This document shows, piece after piece, positions 51,461 to 63,604 of a DNA stretch of 64,000 nt. Position 1 is the first letter of the stretch, and every line of letters starts with the position of its first letter. The DNA comes from Trematomus loennbergii (lineage: Eukaryota; Chordata; Actinopteri; Perciformes; Nototheniidae), in assembly GCA_012861695.1 (NCBI GenBank), contig JAAOOA010000273.1:255001-319000 (forward strand), given 5' to 3'. Below the pieces are notes generated by a model that saw only the letters and a list, made by a program, of their open reading frames with translations, did no database searches and was not told where the DNA came from. Both the position numbers and the translations under genes were made by a program.

Positions 51461-52568
51461 ACCAACGGTGTTTCAGGGCCAGTTCGGAGCTGGAGCTTGA
51501 AAAGCACCGGGTTTTCCTGTTCACACCGCAGCGGAGCAGCCTCTAAGCTCCGGAATCCGGTTCGTTTCGAGCACCAAAAAGTTGTCCGTCTAGAAGCAAG
51601 AACCGCATACGTCACGCTTACGTCGGAGGGGGGCGAGATTAACCTGAGCTATCAGTTAAGGCGAGTACGGCAAATAAAAGTTGTAACAAGCAGTAGTGCT
51701 GAGCAAAGTGACTAGAACGCAACCACACACTTGTTAAAAAAAAACACACTTTATAAAGTCAGGCAACACTAACCAGGCTTCGTGTGATTCTGTTTATTTG
51801 TACCTTACTTGACCATCCGTTCGCTGTTATTGATCATTGTGGAGAGCAGGCAGACGTTTTGTTTGTTATTATAGCAGCTATCGGATGGAATCAATACATG
51901 GGCTGCACAGGTTGTCATGTCCGACTATCACAAGTAGAATCATAATGAAAAATACGCCGGTAAAAAGTGCCTGTAGAAAACGGCTTAACAAGTAGTCAGT
52001 TTAGCTTCGGTTGCTATGCTAACATCACCCATGTTATACCAGAGAAACTTTCATAACAGCGTTGTGATGCCAAACAGCGTCAATTCAGACTGACACACAT
52101 TCACTTAAGGGGAACTGGGATATGTAACAGCTGCTTGTGTGACAGTCAGACAGTGAATACTTTAGAGCCGTGTGAGCTAACCCGGAGCTAACGGGAGAAT
52201 ACACTCCCGTGGAAGAGCAGTCAGCACTGCAGCGGTCGGTAAATGCCGCTGAAACACATTAATAAACAATGAACCACGGCACTCTGGAGAAAAGTATAAG
52301 GTTGGAGAATTATTTAATGTAATCTGGCTTCGTATGATTAAAAGCAACACGATCATCGACCCGACACAGTCCCCCCCCGTTGTTGTTGTAGTTAGCGCCG
52401 TTGGGGAGAAAATCAACGACGTAAACTGTGACGTCATGACGCAGCAGCGGCAGCACCAGTCGGGCTCTGAGCGGTGTGAACAGAGCGGGAGCTGAACCGA
52501 AGAACCGGTCTGAACCAGAAAAGCTCTAGCACGGAGCTAGAACGGGAAAAGCCTTGGTGTGAAAGGGT
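51452..52568. mobile_element. TIR DNA element, non-autonomous
   Basis: Imperfect inverted ends begin (C)(A/T)TTCACACCAA and continue with agctccgg/agctccg blocks. The right 460 bases recur at the window start (107-565). It lies in the part of unit B that unit A lacks. No domain in its frames. A Harbinger-type origin is suggested by the ttcacacc ends and the adjoining frame but is unproven. Confidence 0.55.
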
Positions 52569-53661
52569 AACAGGGCTATCGGATTCGGGCTCCATGTGGG
52601 CGAACGTTAGCGGATTCCACTGATATCGTCTCCGTGTGGACGGGGTCTATCAGAGTTTACCTACGAGAGGTAGAGGGTACCCCAAACTTACCCAAATCCT
52701 CCACTTCCCACCACACACATTAACAATACTAAAAACAAGAAGACAGAATAATGACCAAATCTCTCAGAGACCACAAAGAGGCTCTGGAGTCAGCAGCAGG
52801 TCTGAGAGAGCGAAGGCTTCCTGGATCGCCTCCTTTAATGACCGGCCCTGGCTACCTTCTTATATGGAAATAAAACACTAATAGAAAAATAGAATGTCTT
52901 TGATAATTCACTATAACTAAGTTCTAAATGTGTCCTCTGTTAAGATGTGAATTAACACCAGAATTGAATAAATTAATACATTATTTCTGATAGCAGTATG
53001 TGAAATTATATCTGTAGCTATATTATAAACTCTACTTGTATCTTATCAGTTAATTAGTTACAAAAATACATTTAACTCTTCCCTGGTTCTGGCAGAAACA
53101 GTTCTTTCTGAAATGTTTTGGGACACTTGGATGTATCCCTTTTAGTATGATAATTAGCCTGTAGCATTATCCAGACAGCATTGTGTGACTTGTTGAACTG
53201 GTTTACCTGCATGTGTGGGTGTAGGCATTCCTTTTAGTGTGATAATAGGCTAAGCCAGACAGAATGAACACTTGTTCAACCTGCCTATCTATTCCTTCAG
53301 GTAATCTATTACAATATAATAAGCATATGTATTATGATACATATTTATTAATGACTTTTTCCATTTCAGAATGCCAGTAGCAAAGAGAGGTCCTGGATTC
53401 AGTGTGCAGGATGTGATCCAAAAGGAGAAAGTGATTTGAGATGGAATCAGAGGACACTGCTATGAGTGAAGAAGAGGCAGATGAAGATGCCTGTGGACAA
53501 AGAAAACCAACAACAATCCATCCTCACATACTTATGTATATATAATAACTTGCTTTATATTTGGCTTTTGTTATTGTTCATTTGTAAATTCAACATGTAT
53601 ATTTCTACTTTCTTGTTTAGTTCTAGTCTTTTTCATTTGTATTGTATGCCATGTCTTTTAT

Positions 53662-56600
53662 TTTATTTTTATTTTTTTTTATTTAACCTTTATTTAACCA
53701 GATAAAAACATTGAGATAAAATCTCATTTTCAATGCTGACCTGGCCAAGAAGGCAGCAACGTTACACATAACACATAACACAAACATATAAAATACAGAG
53801 AACATAAAGAAAACAAAAGACGAAAAAGCAGTCACTACATTGTGCACATTAGGACAATAAAAAAGTACACTACTTGTTACTGCAAGAGCAGCTGGTGGTG
53901 AGGACTTCAGACAACTTCAATTTAAAACATGAATAGAGACAAGTGCCCTCAGTTTAAGGCGTGATTGAAGGTCATTCCAAGACCAAGGACCATAATAAGA
54001 AAGACTCCTTTTTCCAGCCTCAGTCCGTACAGTAGGTACCTGGAACCGTATCCAGGCACTGGATCTGAGGTTGTAAGAGTCACAAACTGGGCAAATCTGA
54101 CACATATGTAGAGTGGAAGCTTACCTAAAATGGCTTTATACATTAATAAAAACCAGTGCTGCATCCTACGCATAGTAAGTGAGGACCATCCAGTTAGGCT
54201 ATACAGTGTGCAATGATGAGTCCTATAGGGTGCATTTGATATAACGCAGTGCAGCATGGTAAAGTGGGTCAAGTTTGGCCAAAACAGTGGGACAGGCAAA
54301 TCTATAAATGGTATCACCGTAGTCCAGCTGGGACAGGAATAAGCCAGAGACCAACCTTTTACGGGATGAAATTGAAAAACAACATTTAAATCTGAAAAGG
54401 AAGCCAAGAGTGAATTTCAATTTCTTTGTTAAAACTTCAATATGGTGTTTAAAGTTCAGATTACTGTCCAACCAAAAGCCCAGATATTTGTAGGTATCAA
54501 CAAACTCAACAGAAACGCCATCAAGGGTGTCAATGGAGAGGCAAGAGGAGGACGCTGACTTGGGAGCAAAAAGCATTGCTTTGGTTTTCTTACTGTTCAA
54601 TAGCAGTTTAGAATCAAGAAGCGCATGCTGCAGCGTGATAAAATCTGATTTTAAATTGGAAACGGCCATATCCAGAGAAGGAGCACACGAGTATACAATA
54701 GTGTCATCAGCATACATATGATAGGTAGAAAATTGCATCTGATTACAAATATTGTTTACATATAATAAAAAGAGCAAGGGCCCCAAGATAGAGCCCTGTG
54801 GAACTCCCTTCTCCAAGGTGACAGGGTCAGAGACAGTACTACCCAACCTGACGCATTGAGTACGGTCGGTTAGATAACTCTGAAACCAGCAAATGGCATT
54901 GTGACCGAAACGAGACACCAACATAACATTAGACATAATGTGGTGATCTACAGTGTCAAATGCTTTGGCTAGGTCAATAAACAATGCAACACAAACTGAT
55001 TTCTTATCCAAAGCAGCCTTAATATCGTCTAAGACTTTCAGACTGGCAGTCACAGTACTGTGCTTTGATCTGAATCCAGATTGCATAGGGTTAAGGATGT
55101 TGTGTGAATTTAAAAAAAGTTTTAGCTGAGTAGAAACAAGGGACTCAAGAATCTTTGATAACACAGAAAGATTTGAGATAGGACGATAGTTATTCAACTC
55201 CGTGGGATCACCAGCTTTCAAGAGGGGCGATACCAGAGCTTGCTTCCACACAGCTGGCAGTGTGTGAGTGGACAGGGAGAGATTAAAAATATCAGTTACT
55301 GGTTGTGCTATCATCTGAGCTGCAATTTTTAAAAAGAACGGGTCAAGGCCGTCAGGCCCGGCAGACTTTTTAGGATCAATCGAGTGCAAACCCTGTAAGA
55401 CTTCAGAGACCGAGAAATAAGCGAAATCAAAAACAGGGGAGTTCAACTCTTGACTATGGCTGTGAGTACGACCATTTAGAGAGTCATGACTTTGCTCATC
55501 AAAAATGTGACCAGCCTTTTTGAAGTGAGCATTAAAGGCATTAGACATACCATCTGAATCTGAAATAAAAGAATCACTGACCTTCAGTTTTTGTGGGAAA
55601 CTAGAAACCTTCTTGTTCTGAAGTGATTTAATTGTTTTCCAGAATTTAGAATGGTCATTAAAACAATCAGTGGTTAAGCTCAGATAGTAATCAGCTTTAG
55701 CTTTTTTAATAAGGGCAGAACATTTATTTCTGAGGACACGAAAAAGAAGCCAGTCATCACTAGTGTTAGACTTTCTAGCTAAGGACCATTGCTTATTTCG
55801 ATCATGAATGAGATCAGATAGTTCTCTAGTAAACCATGGAGTGTTCCTATTCTTAACTCTGAATTTTCTAAGGGGGGCATGTCTATTAATAATCGATAAA
55901 AAGTGATCAATAAAAAATTGGACGGCAACATCAACAGATGGAATTAACGCTGTGAAGTGCCATTTAACCTCCGCCAGATCGTGTAGGAAAGCCTGCTCAG
56001 AGAAGTGTTTGAAGCAGCGCCTGAGCACAATAAGGCCCTTGGCTTTGGGCAACTTAGTGCTCCTAACGCAAGCGATAGTGCAATGGTCACTGATATCATT
56101 AGGAAAAACACCAACAGACACATACTTATGAGCTGCATTTGTTAGAATGACATCTATAAGGGTATCGTTATTGGGTTTGGCAGGGTTTATTCTAGTGGGA
56201 CTATCAATAAGCTGAGTTAAGTTCAAAGAATCACAAACCTGCTTAAACTGTGAAGATTTATCACTTAACCAGTCCCAATTTAAATCACCCAATAAAATGA
56301 TTTCAGAAGAAAACTTAGACAACAATTCAGTAAGGCTAGTAGTTGCATCCATGATGGCCGATGGAGGCCTATAACAGCCAATAACAGTGAGAGGAGCATT
56401 TGCTATAGTTATTTGGACTGCTAGCAACTCAAATTGCCTTGGAATTGAAATTGAGTGAAGGACAGAGCACTGTAGTTTCTCAGCAGTGTATATTGCAACA
56501 CCACCAGCTCTGCCCTTACGATCAGCTCTGAATACATTATATCCATCAATCTGAATAACAGTGTCAGTGACAGAGGGTTTTAACCAGGTTTCAGAAACTA

Positions 56601-57518
56601 CAACAATATCAGGCTTAGCAACTAAAAACCAGGTCTTGAAAACATCTAATTTGGGCACTAGGCTTCTAGCATTAACATGCAGAAAACCCAATCCTTGCCT
56701 ACAGCTAAACTCATTCGGAGTTGGCAAATGATGCAAGGAAGCAGAGAAACACTCAGGACCAGGGTTAATGTTAACGTTACCAGAGAGTAATAGCAGTAAC
56801 AATATTAACAGTCTGGAAGATGATTTTTTCACATGTGCTCTGGACGCGTCACTCCTCAGAGGGGCGGGGCTGCTCCGATCCTTCGATATTAGCGAGTCCA
56901 GAGTCAAAAGGGCATACGGGAGAGCGCATTTCGTGCCATGAAACGTCAGCTTTTGGTAAAAACTATCCGATGGAGTCAGCGCTCCAGAGGTTCCACCATC
57001 CGAATGTCCGAAGTGAACAGAGGCATCGCTGGGAGGCAATCCGTCAGTTTTGCCGACATGCGGGCTGACAATTAATCCCAGGAAAAAAGCGAACACAAGG
57101 GTAGCTTTAGGCAACATTGAGCTGCAACACACCCAATTCAGGATCCGCAGCTCAGGTCCCAGCAGCTCAGGTCGATCAGCAGCTCAGGTCGACCAGCCCC
57201 CGACAGCACGGCAGGACAGACAGCAATCCACAGTCCGAAAGAGCGACAGCTCAGGCAGAGAGCAAACAATCCAGTCACAGCGAGGCACCGGCACAAAACG
57301 ACGCAAAACAGCCCAAAAACTTTTAAAAGCTTTTAAAACGTTTTTAAAAGCGCAGCAGACCAATTTAAAAACGGGTCTAAAAAGCTAAATAATTTTTTTA
57401 AATGTCAGTATGCACAAGAGGTAGTTAATGCCAAAAAAAACAACGAGAATGAGACTAACAGAGACAAATCAACGTGCTGCCATCTTGGAACACACACCTG
57501 TTTGATGTAGTTTTCAGT
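53662..57518 (-). mobile_element. non-LTR retrotransposon (CR1/L2-like LINE) inserted in unit B
   Basis: Absent from the matching site of unit A (about 39790), so the insertion is post-duplication or segregated after it. The minus strand reads 5' UTR, a long EN-RT frame, a short 3' UTR and an A/T-rich tail (aaataaaaataaaataaaa type) at the low-coordinate end. The hexamer ttttat flanks both ends and may be the target duplication. The tail motif (tggttaaataaaggttaaataa) is typical of common fish LINEs. Nearly full length as far as can be judged. Confidence 0.9.
54223..57132 (-). CDS. LINE ORF2: endonuclease-reverse transcriptase
   Basis: 969 residues without interruption. An APE-type endonuclease occupies about residues 148-360 (HVNARSLVPK, VVSETWL, LLGDLNWDWL, SDHC). 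The reverse transcriptase follows from about 585: SAGPDGL, NYRPISNLSVLSKILE, FIDLAKAFDTVDH (718-730), GVPQGSILGP (776-785) and catalytic YADD (807-810). The N-terminus includes NINPGP, typical of CR1/L2-type ORF2. The frame stops at ALRYIKCTL. The true C-terminus (YRTHHCTLYSLTGWSSL, QHWFLLMYKAILGKLP) continues in another frame from about 54230 to 53949, so one small indel removes about 90 residues. Otherwise it looks young and possibly once active. The exact clade (L2, CR1 or Rex1) was not settled. Confidence 0.9.
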   Translation of the reverse strand: MCCSSMLPKATLVFAFFLGLIVSPHVGKTDGLPPSDASVHFGHSDGGTSGALTPSDSFYQKLTFHGTKCALPYALLTLDSLISKDRSSPAPLRSDASRAHVKKSSSRLLILLLLLLSGNVNINPGPECFSASLHHLPTPNEFSCRQGLGFLHVNARSLVPKLDVFKTWFLVAKPDIVVVSETWLKPSVTDTVIQIDGYNVFRADRKGRAGGVAIYTAEKLQCSVLHSISIPRQFELLAVQITIANAPLTVIGCYRPPSAIMDATTSLTELLSKFSSEIILLGDLNWDWLSDKSSQFKQVCDSLNLTQLIDSPTRINPAKPNNDTLIDVILTNAAHKYVSVGVFPNDISDHCTIACVRSTKLPKAKGLIVLRRCFKHFSEQAFLHDLAEVKWHFTALIPSVDVAVQFFIDHFLSIINRHAPLRKFRVKNRNTPWFTRELSDLIHDRNKQWSLARKSNTSDDWLLFRVLRNKCSALIKKAKADYYLSLTTDCFNDHSKFWKTIKSLQNKKVSSFPQKLKVSDSFISDSDGMSNAFNAHFKKAGHIFDEQSHDSLNGRTHSHSQELNSPVFDFAYFSVSEVLQGLHSIDPKKSAGPDGLDPFFLKIAAQMIAQPVTDIFNLSLSTHTLPAVWKQALVSPLLKAGDPTELNNYRPISNLSVLSKILESLVSTQLKLFLNSHNILNPMQSGFRSKHSTVTASLKVLDDIKAALDKKSVCVALFIDLAKAFDTVDHHIMSNVMLVSRFGHNAICWFQSYLTDRTQCVRLGSTVSDPVTLEKGVPQGSILGPLLFLLYVNNICNQMQFSTYHMYADDTIVYSCAPSLDMAVSNLKSDFITLQHALLDSKLLLNSKKTKAMLFAPKSASSSCLSIDTLDGVSVEFVDTYKYLGFWLDSNLNFKHHIEVLTKKLKFTLGFLFRFKCCFSISSRKRLVSGLFLSQLDYGDTIYRFACPTVLAKLDPLYHAALRYIKCTL

Positions 57519-58248
57519 TTTTATGCTGCTGCAACACAACAATGTCCCAAATTGAGATCAATAAAGTCTATCTTATCTCTTATCTGAACCCAATGGCCGC
57601 CCAGTCAGTGATTATGTGGACATCGAGCCCCAACCAAATAAACACACCAAGCCCCGTGACAGGTATCGCTGGCTGAACAAAGATTTGATCAGTCCCAATA
57701 CTGATTTTTCTTTTGAGTAATAAATCAGAATTCTTACTTAAATCTCAGATCTATGAAAACAAATCCTGAAGGTTTTCATGAAAATAAATAAAATATATTT
57801 GAACAAGACCAGGCCCAGAGAAGTGATATAATAAGGAAGCAGTCACACTGGGCTAATACACACTGCATGTAAACGACAAATGTGAAGACAAATCACAAAT
57901 GTGACTCAGTAATGGCTAATACACAGTTACCGATGGCTCATTTGACCCCTACAGAATGTACTTAAATTGACAATATAAAATAGATTACAACGACAGACGA
58001 TCAATACTCAAAGTCCCCGTCTGTATGGAATGCACCCTCGAAGAAATCTGATCAGACTGAGACAGCTCTTCATCCTGAGCTGCAGAAAAGTCTCCTTTGC
58101 TTTCAGAAAAGTCCACTTTGAACGAGTGCTGCACCACTACTGGGCTCTTCACATCCTCCATGACAGGAGAGGAGAGGGGGTGAAGCTGCCATGGTGCTCC
58201 TGTGCACATGAGACAGTCCTCAGATTGAGAAGAAGGAGGGGGGGGGGC

Positions 58249-59421
58249 TCAGGTGCTGGAGGTCCAAACGTGCATCTGTTTGGCGATCTGCAGCACGAAG
58301 ACGATGTCCGGCCGCTGGTCTGGCTCCGGGTTGATGCACATGCTGACCAGCTCCCTCAGCTGTAGGAAAGAAGGGCTTCATTAGCTTAAAGGAGACGGAT
58401 ATTCTGCAGTTTCTTGGTCAACAAATCCCACGAAAAGACACAACAACAATGTGGTAATCGGCCCTTTAGGTTCATTCATTTCCTACAGCCAAGTAACATT
58501 TGATCAAGGAGGAGAAATTGCATTTGTTGTCTGTATTAATGATTCCTCATCTACCTTCTCAGAGTGATGGTCCGGAGGGAGGGGGGGTAATCACACTTCT
58601 CGATCTTCTGGCAGAGGGAGAGCAGGTTCATCTTGTCCCCATAAAACGGACTCTGCAGCGCTGCCATCTGCAGAAACAAGTGGAAGACAGGCTGGATGAG
58701 AGACATTCCTGATGAAGACTTTAAACCAACACGATGAAGAAGAGGTGATAGATCAGTCGCTGCTGACAGAGCGCAGACGTCCACTCTTTGGGGGATTGAA
58801 AAGGAGCTTGAAGACTGCAAGCTGCCCTGCATGTATTGTGACTTTCCTGGGACTGATGCTAGGCCCACTACATTTCATTATACCTGAAGAGCTCCCTTTC
58901 CATCATCGTCTAAAGCAGGCCATACGTACTATATGTGAATATGTATTAACCTCAGCTGTAGTGTAAAAGGGTTAGGGTTCAAAGTGCTTGAATATCACGT
59001 TGGAAAAGGTGTACAATCTTTAAAAAACAAGTAACAGTGTATGTGAGCTTACCTCATACAGAAGACATCCCAGAGACCAGATATCAGACTTAAAATTGTA
59101 TCCGTTCTCGTGGATCCTCTCCGGCGACATGTAGTAAGGAGTCCCACTGGGAGAAAGAGAGTTAAGATGTTCAGAAAATCAATTGATCATTGCTGTGAGA
59201 CGATCACAGAAAACACACAGATTTAATGCTGTTTTTTAAATGTATTCTGTATCGAATCCATGTATATGAATATGTATGTATGCATGTTCTGTATTTACAT
59301 GTTCTGTCTGTTCCTTACCTAAGGAGTGTGCCGCTGTGGTTTTGGAGCTGAAGAAGCGTCCTAATCCCAGGTCACCCAGCTTCACCTCACCTGTGATGCC
59401 ACGTTGGCTGGCTTTATATCT

Positions 59422-59513
<92 letters not shown>

Positions 59514-60887
59514 AATGTTACGGCAAAGCTGATAAAATCATTGCAGGCTGTAGAGAAATGTACACTATGTCAAGTACACATTCCTTCCTGTGTTTAAATA
59601 TTGATTGTACAATAAGAACAAAAGTACGAATAAATAGATCAAGTTTTTAGCCGCTGATACCAATATGCAATTGCTGATGATCCATAATGAGGTTTTCTGA
59701 TGGCTTTCATTCGAGCAGCTTGTACATTTATTGCGGCAAATATAAGTCTGACCCCTCAGTGTCTAAGGCTCTCCACCAGGGGGCAGCGTAACAAAGGAGA
59801 TCAATGCAAGTGCAATTAAAGAACCACAAATAGTGGTGTTGGTTTCTTGTCCTGTCAGAAACATACTAAGGTGAGGCCGTCCTTCAACCAGAAGTGTTCA
59901 AATGCTACCTCCTTTACGGGTTGGAAGACTCATTCCTGCACCACTCTTTTATGAAATGTGACGAGGGTGAGTAAATGGGTCAGTAGCTGCTTACCACGGT
60001 GCATTACTCTGCGTGAGTGCATGTGCTCCAGGGCGCTGCAGAGCTGCACAAAATACTTCCAGATAGTTCTCTCTGGGATGAGGCGCCTCTTCTTCTTGAA
60101 GTACTTTAAAGATAAAAAGAAGCAATGTTAGTCCATAGAAAGTGACAATGCTAGATTCAAGATTCAAGGCTTTTATTGTCATGTGTGCATAGCTACAGTT
60201 CTCTTAGGTCACAGACTCCTCCAGCAGAGCAACACAATAAAACAGATACAATAATGCAAGTATACAAATAGAATATAATAGAAATAGTGCAAGACTAGTC
60301 TATATACAAGTAATTGGAATATTGATATATAGACTTGAAGATGCTATGTGTAGCATATGGGAACCAGGCCAAAACAAAGTGTTGCTCTCATCTCACATAT
60401 TTTGAGTAGAATCATGAAAATGAATCTTGATAAAATACTAGTAATCAAATCTAACAAGTACGTTTGATGCTGCGTGTAAAATGAGTTGAGTTAGGGTCAC
60501 TGTTCTTGTTTGATCTGAGGTGAGTCTGTGATCTTTATCATCTGGGACAGATCTCCAGCATCCTCCAGCTCCAGAACGATGTTGAGCTCGTTGTCTTCAA
60601 TGAAAGAGTCCAGGTATTTGATCACATTGGGGTGATTCAGCTGCTGCAGTGGGCAAACAGGAGACACACATGTTTTCATGCTAACACAGCATGCAGCAGC
60701 TCCCACAAGAAGAAGTAGAGCTGAACTCAAAGTGATGCTCATACACTAGTTATCCTATGTTTCCTTAATGCTGGAAACCTGTTATGGTGCTCTCACTGAC
60801 CCCCTGAACACAATGATGGATCAACTTTACCTTATCTCTCTCCTTGATGCAGTCCTGACTGGCCTTGGCATCCATCATCACAAAGAT
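58249..60887 (-). pseudogene. nek6: NEK6-like kinase fragment N3 (most complete)
   Basis: Minus-order exons: 60831-60887 (IFVMMDAKASQDCIKERDK), 60533-60643 ([17 protein letters not shown] to [10 protein letters not shown]), 59995-60103 (intact [13 protein letters not shown] to RRVMHR), 59319-59419 (IKPA...[16 protein letters not shown], with an internal deletion around VFITATG), 59053-59146 ([20 protein letters not shown]), 58555-58667 ([16 protein letters not shown]), 58249-58359 (ends MHVWTSST). Compared with N1 five bases holding the donor after DLSQMIK are missing (near 60533). No exon with the glycine loop or the ALKK lysine is found upstream before 61.3 kb. All copies therefore look like passengers truncated before the N-lobe. 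Confidence 0.87.
59421..59508 (+). repeat. (CA)n next to a NEK6 N3 acceptor
   Basis: About 44 units, same position as in N1 and N2 but a different length. Confidence 0.97.
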
Positions 60888-60899
60888 CTGCAGTGACAA

Positions 60900-61359
60900 A
60901 GATTCAATAAATGTATTCTTTGACTTCTTTCTTACACTGTAAAAAGTCCAGCTTGCTATGAATCTTGAGTCCAACTAAACACTAGCATTGGTCAGACTTT
61001 AATCTGCATTATGCTCAAAGAAACAAAAAAACATAAGCAGACTCTCACTCTTTATGTTCAAACCTTATCTTAACTAATCATTTAAAAGTAATAATTAAGT
61101 TCTGATCAGGATTGAGCCCCATCCCCTAAATCAAATAATTAGCATCAAGCACATGGTCCACATCAAGGGTGCATGCATGTGACATTTCAGAAGGACGTCC
61201 TGAAGCAGACTGCTGACGTCTGTGTGATTTCCTTTAAGAGAAACTGATAAATGATTCATTAACAAGTCCTTATTCATTTAACAATCCACCTTTAACCCTT
61301 CTGGCAAATAACTTGTTTCAGAAAAATAATTTAAATATATATTTATAATTAAAAAAAGC
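60900..61359. other. no gene seen; N-lobe NEK6 exons absent
   Basis: Searched for a glycine-loop or ALKK exon preceding NEK6 N3 on the minus strand; none was seen. AT-rich anonymous DNA. Confidence 0.5.
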
Positions 61360-62872
61360 AAAAGACTGAGATTTTCACTTTTGTCCTTTTAGTTTTTTTA
61401 TTAACAAGAAAAACCCAAACATTAAAAAATATACAGACATGTGGCACTCGACCTGTTAGCTGTTCTTTTTTATGACTTTTCTTTTGATTTGTTTTGTTGC
61501 ATTATTCAAACTTTCATTTATGCATTCAACACATTTAGACTTAGTTACAAATTAAAAACCTTTAGAATCAAATATCTCCAATGAAAGAAGCTCTGGTGCT
61601 TTCTCTCTGAAGACTCACTTTACAAGAGAAACAACGACACACAAATACATCAATATCCATATTCAACACATTTTTAAATCATGAACACACGTCTCTGTTA
61701 AACACATACAAGACTACAAATACAATTGAACAGAGTAAAAGGCAATCAGAGTATAAGACTATATGTTTTAAATGATTATATGATCATTTAACACGACACA
61801 GAACAACTCATGAGAAGATGTTAAAGCACATCCCATAATGTTTGATTGACAGCTGATCTCTGTGCAGTGAAGACATGAGCAATCAGCTCTCAGCAACAAT
61901 GATGGAGACACGGTGAGTTTAAGAAGTAGAAGAGTTCCTCAAATGACTTCAGGCTATTTCAGTTTACAAAACTCAGCTGTGGCTCCATAACAAAGCCAAA
62001 GTCCAGCATGTAGCGGCTGAGTGAATGTGGTCTGCACTCTGTGGAGGAGAGTCATGGTTTCAGAGATGATGCTGTAGAAGGACAGAACACCTGCTCTGTG
62101 ATCCAGGTACACTCCTACTCTGGAGGACAGAGGACCTGAGACGGGAGTGTCAATACTGTCTTATCACCAACAAACCGCCTGTCTGATGGTCCTCTATTCC
62201 GCTACGAGTCACCAAGTCATCCACAACGTGATTAAATGTTGTGGTTATTAATAAAAAATAAAGAAAATACAATGAAGCTACTGAGAATTTCGCTCCGTGT
62301 TCATGTCGGGTGACTTTTGGGACAAACCGGCTACCGTACCGGAAGTTAGGTTTCGTTCGTTTTTTCGTTTTGTTCAATTTTTTATTATTTATCAAATAAA
62401 TCCTAAAAACGGAGGAGCGATAATCGCATTTACATTTACTGACTAACATTTGTATCATCTGTTGTAGACCCAAGTAAATAAAATAAAATAAGAATTCATT
62501 CTCAAAAACGATAAATGCCATTCTTAAAATGTATAAACGAACAATAGTTTATTAATATTGTTGAGAGAATAAAAAGAGATATGTTATCTATCAAAACCCA
62601 GTTAAATTAACATTCATTGGATTGACCACTTTGTTGTTCAGATATATCACATATTTGTAACTGAATGATACATTAATTGAAACAAAACACAGTATATAAA
62701 CTGAGGAGTGAGTCTCGTGAGTTTCATGTGTTTTCTTCACTCCGCTGGGAAAACTGCTCTCTTGTCAAGAAGCATCAGATCAGTGCATGCGCTGCATCGT
62801 CCAATCAGTGAGCGATACACAGTAAGGGGGCGGGGCGAATATCTGAGGATTTCACCGGAGGATGGTCTGGTG
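61360..62872 (-). repeat. right arm of the 1.5 kb inverted repeat
   Basis: Reverse complement of 2882-4381. Carries TRIM fragment C, its 3' flank (also present at about 35320-35920 and 47695-48290) and a non-TRIM part ending in a GC-rich stretch at about 62820-62872. The longer open frame at 62150-62521 is an accident of this repeat and has no recognisable domain. Confidence 0.85.
61954..62150 (-). pseudogene. TRIM SPRY C-terminal fragment (copy C)
   Basis: Minus-strand counterpart of the 3.6 kb fragment. It holds only the last 65 or so codons of the SPRY, ending with the same stop position as copies A and B. It starts abruptly at 62150, where the sequence changes to the unrelated segment shared with the left inverted arm. 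The same breakpoint in copies C and D shows they derive from one truncated copy. Confidence 0.8.
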
Positions 62873-62927
62873 GTTCCTCGGTTATCGCTCCTCGGTCCTC
62901 GGTCTTCCGGCACAAATAAGGGCAATA

Positions 62928-63604
62928 GAGAGGCGAAGCCCCTCCCTTTCCGGGGGACCTCCATGGGACCTTATTTCAGAAAAAGTATGTATTGAAGTCA
63001 ATGGAGAGAGAAAGATTATCTTTCGATCCCGTTTGAATTGAGCTACGAATTACACATATGATGTTTGTCAATTTAAAAGATAATTTTGCAAGTCTAAAAA
63101 ATAAGAATGTGTCGTAAAACTGTGAAGTAACACTTTTTTTTTGTGTGTGAAACAGCTCAATGAACTCCATCTCCCGTCTCGCACCACACACCCAGACGGC
63201 CGTCACGTTGGCACATTTCACTTCTTTCTTTCAGAATGAGGCGGAAAGTATTAAAAGAGGTGAAAATCACTCCAAGTCTGGGCATGTTGAGAGCTGTACA
63301 TACACACAAGGGGAGTTAGTCGGTTCCTAAGAGCCAGCATGCGGGACCGGGACTCTGGGATTTGTAGTCTTTCTAGTTGCGTATTTTTCATAGTCTTATA
63401 TTTCAACAGTTTTACGACAAACTGTGACTTTTCTTGACATTGAAATGATTTGTTAAGATTGACAAACATCATGTGTGTAATTCGTGGCACAATTCAAACG
63501 GGATCGAAAGATAATCTTTCTCTCCCCATTGACTTCAATACATACTTTTTCCGAAATAAGGTCCCATGGGGCGGAAGTAGATGGGCGGGACTTCGCCTCT
63601 CTAT
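62928..63604. mobile_element. foldback element with arms of about 190 bp
   Basis: Left arm about 62928-63120 and right arm about 63411-63604 are reverse complements (agagaggcgaag, gaccttatttc, aaagtatgtattgaagtcaatgg, agattatctttcgatcccg). The centre (63121-63410) is anonymous. No transposase. Confidence 0.8.

Larger units (their letters stand above)
47419..60300. repeat. segmental duplication unit B (TRIM-B + NEK6 N3)
   Basis: Second copy of the unit at 34975-42565, again starting beside a CA tract. It has two large differences: 50935-52640 replaces about 170 bases of unit A (a Harbinger-like frame and a TIR element), and a LINE interrupts at 53662-57518. The rest differs by scattered substitutions and many 1-10 base indels, implying a fairly recent duplication. 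Confidence 0.85.
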
